Part shown: piece after piece, positions 1-7,470 of the stretch
How the letters are laid out: each line of letters opens with the position of its first letter
Position numbering within the stretch: the stretch's first letter is position 1
From: Hyphomicrobiales bacterium
GTDB lineage: Bacteria; Pseudomonadota; Alphaproteobacteria; Rhizobiales; Rhizobiaceae
Direction: 5' to 3'
Assembly: GCA_900472605.1 (NCBI GenBank)
Contig: UCJD01000033.1
Span: 127,348-169,050, forward strand
DNA: 41,703 nucleotides
Notes under the pieces: generated by a model
Told to the model about the DNA's origin: nothing
Databases searched by the model: none
The model's input: only the letters and a program-made list of their open reading frames with translations
Made by a program: the position numbers and the translations under genes

Positions 1-140
1 GGGGAGATCGGCTGGGCGCACTGTTGGTCGCAAAACGCAGAAATCCGAGTATTCTGGGAGTTGGCTACAGGGCAAAACATCGCCACACTCCGATCTCCCC
101 CCTTGAGGGGGAGATGCCCGGCAGGGCAGAGGGGGGTAAC
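1..140. repeat. Rhizobial palindromic intergenic repeat
   Basis: Positions 93-101 and 107-115 form a perfect 9-bp hairpin (ATCTCCCCC / GGGGGAGAT, 5-nt loop), followed by a G-rich tail to about 138. The first 11 bases of the window are the exact reverse complement of 90-100, so a second arm of the same repeat probably continues off the left edge. Palindromes with this CTCCCCC-TTGA-GGGGGAGAT core are common between genes in rhizobial genomes (family knowledge). The repeat runs up to the ribosome binding site of the first gene. Confidence 0.6.
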
Positions 141-170
141 GCACCCGCTGTGTTAGCGAAGGAGCATGCC

Positions 171-539
171 ATGCCACATGCCCCCGTCCCGCCACAACGG
201 CGCGCCAACGCCAAGCGCATGCGAAAGGCCTTGACCGACGCCGAACTCAAGCTGTGGAACGCACTGCGTGCACACCGGCTGATGGGTCTGAGCTTCCGTC
301 GGCAACTCCCCATCGCTGGCTACATCGTCGATTTCGCTTGCCCCACACATCGGTTGATTGTCGAACTCGACGGATCGCAGCACGCAGAAAAGCCCAACGC
401 AGATTACGACGCCACCCGGACGCGTCGCCTTGAATCCGTTGGCTGGACCGTCATCCGCTTCTGGAACGACGACATCCTCAACGACATCGACAATGTCTGC
501 CTGCACATCCTAGCAACGATCGGAGAGCATGCGCCATGA
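171..539 (+). CDS. DUF559 (Vsr-like PD-(D/E)XK) domain protein
   Basis: A 122-residue protein with the DUF559 fold, a relative of very-short-patch-repair endonucleases. Seen: an N-terminal basic segment (RANAKRMRKALTDAE), then LWNALRAHRLMGLSFRRQ, then the core IVDFACPTHRLIVELDGSQH. The D and E-x-D residues of that core are the expected metal-binding PD-(D/E)XK positions. TRRLESVGWTVIRFWNDDIL follows. The start at 171 has AAGGAG seven bases upstream. The frame is open back to 24, but that part crosses the palindromic repeat and is not protein-like. The stop overlaps the next start as ATGA. DUF559 proteins are common in rhizobia and often lie beside repeats; their substrate is unknown. Family assignment is firm, function is not. 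Confidence 0.85.
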   Translation: MPHAPVPPQRRANAKRMRKALTDAELKLWNALRAHRLMGLSFRRQLPIAGYIVDFACPTHRLIVELDGSQHAEKPNADYDATRTRRLESVGWTVIRFWNDDILNDIDNVCLHILATIGEHAP

Positions 540-1015
540 CCTCAACCTACACCGGCGGCTGCCAATGCGGCGCCATCCGTTTCCGCGTGGAGGGCGCCCT
601 CAAAGACTCCTCGATCTGTCATTGCCGCATGTGCCAGAAGGCCTTCGGCGCCTATTATGCGCCGCTGGTATCCGTGCGCGGCGCGGCACTCGAATGGACG
701 CGTGGCGAACGGAAGCGGTTTCGATCGTCCAACGTCGTCGAACGCGGCTTCTGCGCCGATTGCGGCACACCTTTGACCTACGAGGCGCCGGATGGGATCG
801 CGATTGCAGCCGGCGCGTTCGACGATCCCTCGGCACTGCCGCCGGTTATCCAGTTCGGCACCGAGCGCAAGATCGATTTCGTCGACCACCTGCACGAGCT
901 GCCTGCCCGCGAAACGGAAGAGGACGCAGAGGCGGCGCCGTTCGTGCTCGATCTCGTCTCCTACCAGCATCCCGACCACGACACGGCAACCTGGCCCGAG
1001 GAAAAGCGCGCATGA
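536..1015 (+). CDS. GFA/CENP-V family zinc protein, copy 1
   Basis: A 159-residue protein of the glutathione-dependent formaldehyde-activating (GFA, CENP-V-like) family. The zinc cysteines are all visible: C9-x-C11, C28-x-C30-xx-C33 and C73-xx-C76 in the GFCADCGTPL motif. The fold is that of Gfa, which was proposed to condense formaldehyde with glutathione, but most homologues are uncharacterised, so the reaction here is unknown. The C terminus carries HPDHDT-xx-W, shared with the next two genes. The start overlaps the DUF559 stop by 4 nt (ATGA) and the stop overlaps the next start the same way, so the genes are probably co-translated. No S-hydroxymethylglutathione dehydrogenase lies nearby, which weakens a formaldehyde role. 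Confidence 0.9.
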   Translation: MTSTYTGGCQCGAIRFRVEGALKDSSICHCRMCQKAFGAYYAPLVSVRGAALEWTRGERKRFRSSNVVERGFCADCGTPLTYEAPDGIAIAAGAFDDPSALPPVIQFGTERKIDFVDHLHELPARETEEDAEAAPFVLDLVSYQHPDHDTATWPEEKRA

Positions 1016-1497
1016 CAGCTGCGGCCATCAGTGGAGGATGCCAATGCGGCGCGGTTCGCTATCGTGCGGCGAGCGAGCTCGGCTATCCGCATCTTTGCCA
1101 TTGCCGCATGTGCCAGAAGGCTTCGGGCAACTACTTCATGCCGCTTGCAGCAGTTCAGCGCGACGAATTCGCGCTGACGCGCGGGGAGCCAAGCTGGTTT
1201 TGGTCCTCCGATCTCGTTCGCCGCGGCTTTTGCGGCAGCTGCGGGACGCCGCTCTTTTATGACGTTCCCGGCGCGGAGTTCATCAACATCATGCTCGGTT
1301 CACTGGATGATCCGGAGGCTGTGAAGCCGATGGCGCAATCGAATACCGGTCGCAAGCTGGCCTGGTTTCACGAGCTCGACGACCTCCCCATCGAACCCGA
1401 CGAAGAAACGCCCGATCGCGAAAATGCGATCGCCGCGAGCAACCATCAACACCCCGACCACGACACGGCCGAATGGCCATCTGGAGCATTATCATGA
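1012..1497 (+). CDS. GFA/CENP-V family zinc protein, copy 2
   Basis: A 161-residue paralogue of its two neighbours. Zinc ligands are C10-x-C12, C29-x-C31-xx-C34 and C74-xx-C77. The QHPDHDT-xx-WP tail is present near the C terminus. The open frame extends upstream to 529, but only from ATG 1012 onward does it match the family; the upstream part is the shadow of copy 1. Start and stop both overlap neighbours by ATGA. The region before the tail is longer and more acidic (PIEPDEETPDRENAI) than in copy 3. Enzymatic role unknown; a carbon-sulfur lyase or thiol-adduct function is the usual family guess. Confidence 0.9.
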   Translation: MTAAAISGGCQCGAVRYRAASELGYPHLCHCRMCQKASGNYFMPLAAVQRDEFALTRGEPSWFWSSDLVRRGFCGSCGTPLFYDVPGAEFINIMLGSLDDPEAVKPMAQSNTGRKLAWFHELDDLPIEPDEETPDRENAIAASNHQHPDHDTAEWPSGALS

Positions 1498-1970
1498 GCG
1501 AGCCTATCCGGACAGGCGGATGCCAATGCGGCGCAGTGCGTTTTCGTATCTCGGGCAAGCTCGGGCGACCGTCGATCTGCCATTGCCGCATGTGCCAGAA
1601 ACAGTTCGGCGGCTTCTTCTCGGCACTGGTGACGACGCCCGAGGAGGGCATGGAGTGGACGCGCGGCGCGCCCACCTATTTCCAGTCGTCGATCAATATC
1701 GAGCGCGGCTTCTGCAAGGATTGCGGCACGCCGATGATCTACCGGCACCCCGGCGGGCTCGAGCTTGCAATCGGCACCTTCGACGACCGCAGCGATCTCG
1801 CGCCGCAAGTCCAGGTGAATTACGAGGCGCGCATCCCCTGGGTCGAGACGATCTTCGATCAACCCGTCCACACCGATCCCGATTTCTATGCACGGCAGGA
1901 AGCGATCATCTCCTTCCAGCATCCCGATCACGACACCACCATCTGGCCAGCCCAAGGCGTGAAAATATGA
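1494..1970 (+). CDS. GFA/CENP-V family zinc protein, copy 3
   Basis: A 158-residue third tandem member. Cysteines C10-x-C12, C29-x-C31-xx-C34 and C74-xx-C77 are all retained, and QHPDHDT-xx-WP closes the protein. ATG 1494 is chosen because it gives the ATGA overlap with copy 2 and the same N-terminal length as the paralogues; an in-frame ATG at 1473 would add seven unlikely residues. By eye the three copies are far more alike around the cysteines than elsewhere, so this is an old duplication, not an assembly artefact. It is coupled by ATGA to the peptidase gene downstream. Confidence 0.9.
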   Translation: MSEPIRTGGCQCGAVRFRISGKLGRPSICHCRMCQKQFGGFFSALVTTPEEGMEWTRGAPTYFQSSINIERGFCKDCGTPMIYRHPGGLELAIGTFDDRSDLAPQVQVNYEARIPWVETIFDQPVHTDPDFYARQEAIISFQHPDHDTTIWPAQGVKI

Positions 1971-2926
1971 CCGAAGTCCTGAGAACGCTCTATCCCGAAA
2001 TCGAACCCTATGCGTCGGGCCATCTCGATGTCGGCGACGGGCATGTGATCTACTGGGAGCGCTCGGGCACGCCGGGCGCCAAGCCGGCGGTGTTCCTGCA
2101 TGGCGGCCCGGGCGGCGGTTTCTCGCCCAGCCACCGGCGCCAGTTCGATCCCGACCTCTACGACGTGACGCTGTTCGACCAGCGCGGCTGCGGCCGCTCA
2201 ACACCGCATGCCGATCTCAACGCCAACACCACCTGGCACCTCGTTTCCGACATCGAGCGGCTACGCGAGATGGCCGGCGTCGAGAAATGGCAGGTGTTCG
2301 GCGGCTCCTGGGGCTCGACACTGGCGCTCGCCTATGCGGAAACATATCCGGAGCGCGTGTCTGAGCTGATCGTGCGCGGCATCTACACGCTGACGAAGGC
2401 GGAGCTCGACTGGTACTATCAGTTTGGCGTCTCCGAGATGTTTCCGGACAAGTGGGAGCGCTTCATCGCGCCGATCCCGGAAAACGAGCGCCACGAGATG
2501 ATGCACGCCTATCATCGCCGACTGACGCATCACGACAAGGCGGTGCGGCTTGAAGCCGCCAAGGCGTGGAGCATATGGGAGGGCGAGACGATCACGCTTC
2601 TGCCGGAGCCATCGACCAGCGGCAAGTTCGAGGATGCCGAGTTCGCCTATGCCTTCGCGCGCATCGAGAACCACTTCTTCGTCAATGCCGGGTGGATGGA
2701 GGAAGGTCAGCTCCTGCGCGACGCGCACAAGCTCAAGGACATTCCTGGTGTGATCGTGCATGGGCGCTACGACATGCCGTGTCCTGCCAAATATGCCTGG
2801 GCGTTGCACAAGGCGTGGCCGAAGGCGGATTTTCACCTGATCGAAGGTGCGGGGCATGCCTATTCGGAGCCGGGAATCCTCGACAGGCTGATCCGGGCGA
2901 CGGATATGTTTGCTGGGAAGAGCTGA
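1967..2926 (+). CDS. pip: Proline iminopeptidase (alpha/beta hydrolase, S33)
   Basis: A 319-residue cytoplasmic peptidase that removes N-terminal proline from peptides. Diagnostic motifs: oxyanion-hole HGGPGG (45-50), DQRGCGRS (71-78), nucleophile elbow GGSWGS with Ser114, acid Asp269 in GRYDMPCP and base His297 in GAGHAYSEP. Length and motif order are those of bacterial Pip (peptidase family S33). The ATG overlaps the stop of the third GFA gene (ATGA), making it the last gene of a five-gene coupled cluster. The functional link between a prolyl peptidase and GFA proteins is not obvious. An inverted-repeat element follows at 2944. Confidence 0.93.
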   Translation: MTEVLRTLYPEIEPYASGHLDVGDGHVIYWERSGTPGAKPAVFLHGGPGGGFSPSHRRQFDPDLYDVTLFDQRGCGRSTPHADLNANTTWHLVSDIERLREMAGVEKWQVFGGSWGSTLALAYAETYPERVSELIVRGIYTLTKAELDWYYQFGVSEMFPDKWERFIAPIPENERHEMMHAYHRRLTHHDKAVRLEAAKAWSIWEGETITLLPEPSTSGKFEDAEFAYAFARIENHFFVNAGWMEEGQLLRDAHKLKDIPGVIVHGRYDMPCPAKYAWALHKAWPKADFHLIEGAGHAYSEPGILDRLIRATDMFAGKS

Positions 2927-2943
2927 GGGGGGTGCGGGTGAGG

Positions 2944-3099
2944 CCCCCTCATCCGACTGCCGGCACCTTCTCCCCGATGGGGGAGAAGAGACTCGTTGCG
3001 GCCTCTCGCTCATCCAGCGACGGTGCTGTTGGAGCGGTGCCGGTGCGTCACATCTCTTCTCCCCACCGGGGAGAAGGTGGCGGCAGCCGGATGAGGGGG
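2944..3099. repeat. 156-bp inverted-repeat intergenic element (RIME-like)
   Basis: The ends 2944-2975 and 3068-3099 are 32-bp inverted repeats matching at 30 of 32 positions. Each arm ends inward in its own small palindrome (CTCCCC-gat-GGGGAG type and CTCCCC-acc-GGGGAG type). This is the layout of rhizobial intergenic mosaic elements (RIME), which carry two large palindromes. It lies between pip and cimA and has no coding capacity. The RNA would fold into a long hairpin that could end or stabilise the upstream transcript. Confidence 0.7.
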
Positions 3100-3154
3100 C
3101 CACCGGCGCCAGCGTAAGCAATGACAATTGACCCGACTACCGGGAGGAACCGAC

Positions 3155-4768
3155 ATGAAAGACCGCATCTATCTCTTCGACACCACGCTGCGCGACGGAC
3201 AGCAGACGCCGGGCATCGACTTTTCCGTCGAGGACAAGATCGCCATCGCCGGCATGCTCGATGACTTCGGCCTCGATTACGTCGAGGGCGGCTATCCGGG
3301 TGCGAACCCGACGGATACGGCTTTCTTCAACGAGAAGCGCACGCGCAGCGCCTCCTTCGTCGCCTTCGGCATGACCAAGCGCGCTGGGGTGTCTGCCTCC
3401 AACGATCCGGGGCTCACCGGCCTGCTGCAGGCCAAGAGCGATGCGGTCTGTCTTGTCGCCAAGAGCTGGGACTACCACGTCAAGGTGGCGCTCGGCTGTT
3501 CGAACGAGGAAAACCTCGAGAGCATCGCCGAAAGCGTCAAGGCCGTGGTTGCCGCGGGCAAGGAGGCGATGGTCGATTGCGAGCATTTCTTCGATGGCTA
3601 CAAGGCCAATCCCCAGTATGCGCTGGCCTGCGCCAGGACGGCCTATGATGCCGGCGCGCGCTGGGTCGTGCTTTGCGACACCAATGGCGGCACACAGCCG
3701 CCCGAGGTCCGCGCTATCGTCGAGGCGGTGATTGCATCAGGCGTTCCCGGGCACTGTCTCGGGATCCATGCGCATAACGACACCGGCCAGGCGGTCGCCA
3801 ATTCGCTGGCTGCCGTCGAGGCCGGCGTGCGGCAGGTCCAGGGAACGCTCAACGGCATCGGCGAGCGCTGCGGCAACGCCAATCTAGTGACGCTGATCCC
3901 GACGCTGGCGCTGAAGGAGACTTACTCCTCGCGCTTCACGACCGCCATCGACCCCGAGCGTCTCCTCAACCTGACGCGGCTGTCGCACGCCTTCGACGAA
4001 CTCCTGAACCGCTCGCCCGATCACCAGATGCCCTATGTCGGCGCGTCGGCCTTCGCGACCAAGGCCGGCATCCATGCCTCGGCGCTTCTCAAGGACCCGC
4101 GAACCTACGAGCATGTGACGCCTGAGAGCGTCGGCAACTTCCGCAAGGTCATGGTGTCCGACCAGGGCGGCAAGGCGAATTTCATCAACGCGCTGAAGCG
4201 GCGAGGCATCGAGGTCGGTAAGGACGATCCGAAGCTCGACCGGCTGATCTCGCTCGTCAAGGAGCGCGAGGCCTCGGGGTATGCCTATGAGGGCGCTGAT
4301 GCCAGCTTCGAGCTGCTGGCGCGGCGCACGCTCGGCACGATCCCCGAATTCTTCTCGGTCGAGGGTTTTCGGGTCATGGTCGAACGACGGTTCGATTCGC
4401 ACGGGCAGGTGAAGATCGTTTCAGAGGCCGTCGTGAAGCTCGGCATCGACGGGCACACAGTGATGTCGGTGGCGGAAGGCGATGGCCCGGTCAACGCGCT
4501 CGACCTCGCGCTGCGCAAGGATTTCGGCAAGTACCAGCACGAGATCGACGATCTGGTCCTGGCGGACTTCAAGGTGCGTATCCTCAACGGCGGCACGGAA
4601 GCCATTACCCGCGTGCTCATCGAATCCACCGACAGCGACGGCGTGCGCTGGTGGACGGTCGGCGTGTCGGAGAACATCATCGACGCCTCGTTCCAGGCGC
4701 TGATGGATTCCGTCATCTACAAGCTGATGAAGAACCGGCAACTGGCGGGCAAGATCGCAGCCGAATAG
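3155..4768 (+). CDS. cimA: (R)-citramalate synthase
   Basis: A 537-residue enzyme condensing pyruvate and acetyl-CoA to citramalate, the first step of the threonine-independent route to isoleucine. The N terminus carries the HMGL/isopropylmalate synthase signature DTTLRDGQQTPG (9-20). Metal ligands His205 and His207 lie in IHAHNDTG, followed by NGIGERCGNANL. A LeuA-type C-terminal allosteric domain covers roughly 410-525 and suggests feedback control. Length and sequence fit the longer CimA class rather than LeuA or homocitrate synthase. GGGAGGA sits about six bases before ATG 3155. The gene converges on the next one with only six bases between stops. Confidence 0.93.
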   Translation: MKDRIYLFDTTLRDGQQTPGIDFSVEDKIAIAGMLDDFGLDYVEGGYPGANPTDTAFFNEKRTRSASFVAFGMTKRAGVSASNDPGLTGLLQAKSDAVCLVAKSWDYHVKVALGCSNEENLESIAESVKAVVAAGKEAMVDCEHFFDGYKANPQYALACARTAYDAGARWVVLCDTNGGTQPPEVRAIVEAVIASGVPGHCLGIHAHNDTGQAVANSLAAVEAGVRQVQGTLNGIGERCGNANLVTLIPTLALKETYSSRFTTAIDPERLLNLTRLSHAFDELLNRSPDHQMPYVGASAFATKAGIHASALLKDPRTYEHVTPESVGNFRKVMVSDQGGKANFINALKRRGIEVGKDDPKLDRLISLVKEREASGYAYEGADASFELLARRTLGTIPEFFSVEGFRVMVERRFDSHGQVKIVSEAVVKLGIDGHTVMSVAEGDGPVNALDLALRKDFGKYQHEIDDLVLADFKVRILNGGTEAITRVLIESTDSDGVRWWTVGVSENIIDASFQALMDSVIYKLMKNRQLAGKIAAE

Positions 4769-4774
4769 GAGGCC

Positions 4775-5650
4775 TCAGTGGAGCGCAGCCATGACGAGGC
4801 CCCAGCGCTCCTGCGAGTACCATTCCTGCTCCGTCTTGGGCGCATTCCAGCGCAGTGCGTGGATGCGGTTGAGACCGCCGGCGTGGAAGGCGCGATCAAG
4901 CGCGGCGTAAGTTGAAAGGTCTCCCGAGATCCCCTCGCCCCAGACGAAATTGACCGGTTGCAGGAAACGCGCGCGCAGTTCATCCCCTTCCCTACCGATG
5001 AGGAAGAAGGCTGCCTGCGAGGTCACGCCGAGCAGCCGGCCTTCAGCGCCCATGGCGGGCGTGCCGAGCGGAAAGAGCAAGCGCCCGCCGTGTGCGAGCT
5101 TGTCGATCCACGGTTCGGCCGGGTGGTGGAGAGCGAAATTCACGTAGATGGCATCCGCCGTCTCGCGGGGCCATTCGAGACCATCTCCTTGGATGACCTC
5201 GACATTTCCGTATCGCTCGAGATTGCGCCTGGCCTGTTGCGCCAGCTCCGTATCGAACTCGACGGCCACGACACGGCCGGTCTGGCCGACGATCTCGGCG
5301 ATGATCGCGGTGTAATAGCCGCTGCCGGCGCCGATATGGCAGACCGTGTCGCCCTTGCGCAGCGCCAGCCGGTGTAGGGCACCCGCATGCAGGCTCGGGC
5401 TGCCATTGTTGACCTGGCGATCGGCCTGGAGCGCGAAGAGCATGTCCTGATAGAGAACGACCGGATCGTGTGACGGCACGTCCACATAACGCTTCCAGTC
5501 CCGCATCTTCCACGGCGGCGGCTCGAGAAAATCCTCACGCGGCACGGTGGAGAACGCATCCAGCAATGTCTCGTCCTGATCGACGCCGGCTTTGGCCAGC
5601 ATTTGCACGGCGTAAGCACGGCGGCAGATTTTCAGCTCGGCTTCATCCAC
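4775..5650 (-). CDS. Protein-L-isoaspartate O-methyltransferase-like SAM methyltransferase
   Basis: A 291-residue protein related to Pcm (repair of isoaspartyl residues). Motif I, HIGAGSGYYTAIIAE, begins at about residue 105, with VVAVEFD (128-133) and VIQGDGLEW (152-160) following in the Rossmann order. A C-terminal extension of about 80 residues is beyond standard Pcm. No ATG lies near the conserved N terminus. GTG at 5650 is chosen because AGGA sits seven bases upstream; TTG further up is an alternative. The frame stays open to 6178 but that part is the antisense of rarD. Substrate not proven: related proteins are annotated simply as methyltransferases. Confidence 0.8.
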   Translation of the reverse strand: MDEAELKICRRAYAVQMLAKAGVDQDETLLDAFSTVPREDFLEPPPWKMRDWKRYVDVPSHDPVVLYQDMLFALQADRQVNNGSPSLHAGALHRLALRKGDTVCHIGAGSGYYTAIIAEIVGQTGRVVAVEFDTELAQQARRNLERYGNVEVIQGDGLEWPRETADAIYVNFALHHPAEPWIDKLAHGGRLLFPLGTPAMGAEGRLLGVTSQAAFFLIGREGDELRARFLQPVNFVWGEGISGDLSTYAALDRAFHAGGLNRIHALRWNAPKTEQEWYSQERWGLVMAALH

Positions 5651-5764
5651 GGCTGCATCCTGATAGTTCAGCGAGAGCGAATATCGGTTCAATGAAATGA
5701 ATTGGCCTATTCGTCGCCGTTGCGCTAATCGGGTGCCAATCACAAGAACCAATGGAAACACCCA

Positions 5765-6679
5765 ATGTCTGCCGATGCAAGCGTCCCGCTCGTGAAAAAC
5801 GAGGACAGTCCGCGTGGCTTTGCCTTCGCACTTACTGCCTATCTGCTGTGGGGTTTCCTGCCGATCTACATGAAGGCGGTCGCGCATATTTCGCCGGCCG
5901 AGGTGATCGCGCATCGCATCCTCTGGTCGCTGCCGCTTGCCGGTATCGTGCTTATCGTCCTCGGCCGCACGCAGGATATCCGCATCGCGTTGCGCTCCCC
6001 GCGCATGCTCGCAATGGCGGCGCTCACGGCATCGCTGATCACGGTCAACTGGGGAACCTATGTCTGGGCGATTGGTGCCGGGCATTCGCTGGATGCAGCG
6101 CTCGGCTATTTCATCAATCCGCTGTTCAGCATTTTCCTCGGCGCCGTCGTGCTCAAGGAAAAGCTGCGTCCCGCGCAAATCGGCGCGATCGCGCTCGCAG
6201 GTCTTGCCGTCATCGTGCTTGCGGTCGATAACGGCAGCGTTCCCTGGGTTTCGCTAACGTTGACGATCTCCTGGGGCCTATACGCGCTGTTCCGCAAGAC
6301 CTTGCCGCTGGGGCCGAACCAGGGATTCTTTCTCGAGGTGCTGATCCTTAGCATCCCGGCGTTCTTCTACATTGTCTATCTGGAAATCGGCAGCGGCGGT
6401 GGCCATTTCTATCGCACGGGATGGGCGGATACCGCGCTATTGCTCGGCTGCGGCGTGGTCACGGCGGTGCCGCTGATGATCTACGCCAATGGTGCCAAGC
6501 TTCTGAAGCTGTCGACCATCGCCATCATGCAGTATATCGCGCCGACGATGATCTTCCTGATCGCCGTCTTCATCTTCAAGGAGCCGCTCGGCACCGCGCG
6601 GATGATCGCCTTCCCGCTGATCTGGGCAGGACTTTTCCTCTACAGCTGGTCGATGCTGAGAGGCAGTCGGGGGCGATAG
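5765..6679 (+). CDS. rarD: RarD/EamA-family permease
   Basis: A 304-residue inner-membrane protein of the drug/metabolite transporter superfamily, RarD branch. Ten hydrophobic segments are visible. Typical landmarks are AYLLWGFLPIYMKAV at the N terminus, EVIAHRILWSLP, VNWGTYVWAIG, and IMQYIAPTMIFLIAVFIFKEP near the C terminus. RarD was named for chloramphenicol sensitivity, but its physiological substrate is unknown. ATG 5765 has only a weak purine-rich upstream stretch. The gene starts divergently from the methyltransferase and converges on the LOG gene; its stop sits in the loop of a GC hairpin. Confidence 0.9.
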   Translation: MSADASVPLVKNEDSPRGFAFALTAYLLWGFLPIYMKAVAHISPAEVIAHRILWSLPLAGIVLIVLGRTQDIRIALRSPRMLAMAALTASLITVNWGTYVWAIGAGHSLDAALGYFINPLFSIFLGAVVLKEKLRPAQIGAIALAGLAVIVLAVDNGSVPWVSLTLTISWGLYALFRKTLPLGPNQGFFLEVLILSIPAFFYIVYLEIGSGGGHFYRTGWADTALLLGCGVVTAVPLMIYANGAKLLKLSTIAIMQYIAPTMIFLIAVFIFKEPLGTARMIAFPLIWAGLFLYSWSMLRGSRGR

Positions 6680-6686
6680 CGCCCCC
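6669..6686. terminator. GC hairpin across the rarD stop codon
   Basis: GGGGGCG (6669-6675) and CGCCCCC (6680-6686) pair perfectly around a 4-nt loop containing the rarD TAG. There is no T-run on either strand, so intrinsic termination is uncertain. It is the only structure in the 12-bp gap between two converging genes. Confidence 0.35.
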
Positions 6687-6691
6687 GCAGG

Positions 6692-7315
6692 CTACAATTT
6701 CGAGATAACGGCTTCCTCGCCGTCGCGATCACTCGCAAATTCCGCCGCCCGCGCCATGATTGCGGGGATGATCTCTTCGACAGTGTCGATGACCAGCGGC
6801 TGCACCCGGTGGGCGGTGTGAATGAAGCCTTCATCCGTCATGTGACGCAGGAGCTCCATCATCGGATCCCAGAAGCCGTTGATATTGGCGAAGATCATCG
6901 GCTTTTCGTGACGACCGAGCTGCGCCCAGGTCATGATCTCGATGATTTCCTCCAGCGTACCAATACCGCCGGGAAGCGCCACGAAGGCATCCGAGCGCTC
7001 GAACATCGTGTGTTTGCGCGCATGCATGTCCGGCGTTACAATCAACTCGTTGAGCTGGCCCAGGGAGTGGCGGGTCGCTTCCATGTCGATCAGGAATTCG
7101 GGAATGATGCCGGTCACCTGACCGCCGTTCGAGAGCGTGCCGCTCGCCACCGCCCCCATGATGCCCTTGGTGCCGCCGCCGTAGATCAGGCGCAGGCCAT
7201 AATCGGCGATCTCCTTGCCCAGCGCGCGGCCGGCGGCCATGTGGCTTGGGTCGCTACCGGGGCGCGAACCGCAGTAGACACAGATAGAGCGAATGGAATG
7301 AGATTGATCTGTCAT
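6692..7315 (-). CDS. LOG-family cytokinin riboside 5'-monophosphate phosphoribohydrolase (TIGR00730)
   Basis: A 207-residue Rossmann-fold protein of the LOG family, which hydrolyses nucleoside 5'-monophosphates to a free base and ribose phosphate. The hallmark residues are present: R100-K101 in DMHARKHTMF and PGGIGTLEE at 115-123. IYGGGTKGIMGAVA (44-57) is also typical. In plant-associated bacteria the product can be an active cytokinin, but the family is general and the true substrate may be AMP or related. ATG 7315 gives the usual N terminus (SIRSICVYCGS). An in-frame TTG at 7327 with GAGAG upstream is an alternative start four codons earlier. Confidence 0.88.
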   Translation of the reverse strand: MTDQSHSIRSICVYCGSRPGSDPSHMAAGRALGKEIADYGLRLIYGGGTKGIMGAVASGTLSNGGQVTGIIPEFLIDMEATRHSLGQLNELIVTPDMHARKHTMFERSDAFVALPGGIGTLEEIIEIMTWAQLGRHEKPMIFANINGFWDPMMELLRHMTDEGFIHTAHRVQPLVIDTVEEIIPAIMARAAEFASDRDGEEAVISKL

Positions 7316-7470
7316 GCGAGCAAACAACTATTCTCTCTGGGTCCAGTCAAGAAAAATGACGGGAAACATACATCTTACATTTGTCCGGCTACTTTGACTG
7401 CTTGTGCAAAGCAACGGGAATCGCTAGCAATTTCAGGAAGTCTGGCAAGATTGCCGCTTGGGGAGACCTG

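Noticed and set aside
5651..6178. N-terminal extension of the methyltransferase frame
   Set aside because: It is antisense to rarD and shows no family similarity; a GTG start with a ribosome site exists at 5650.
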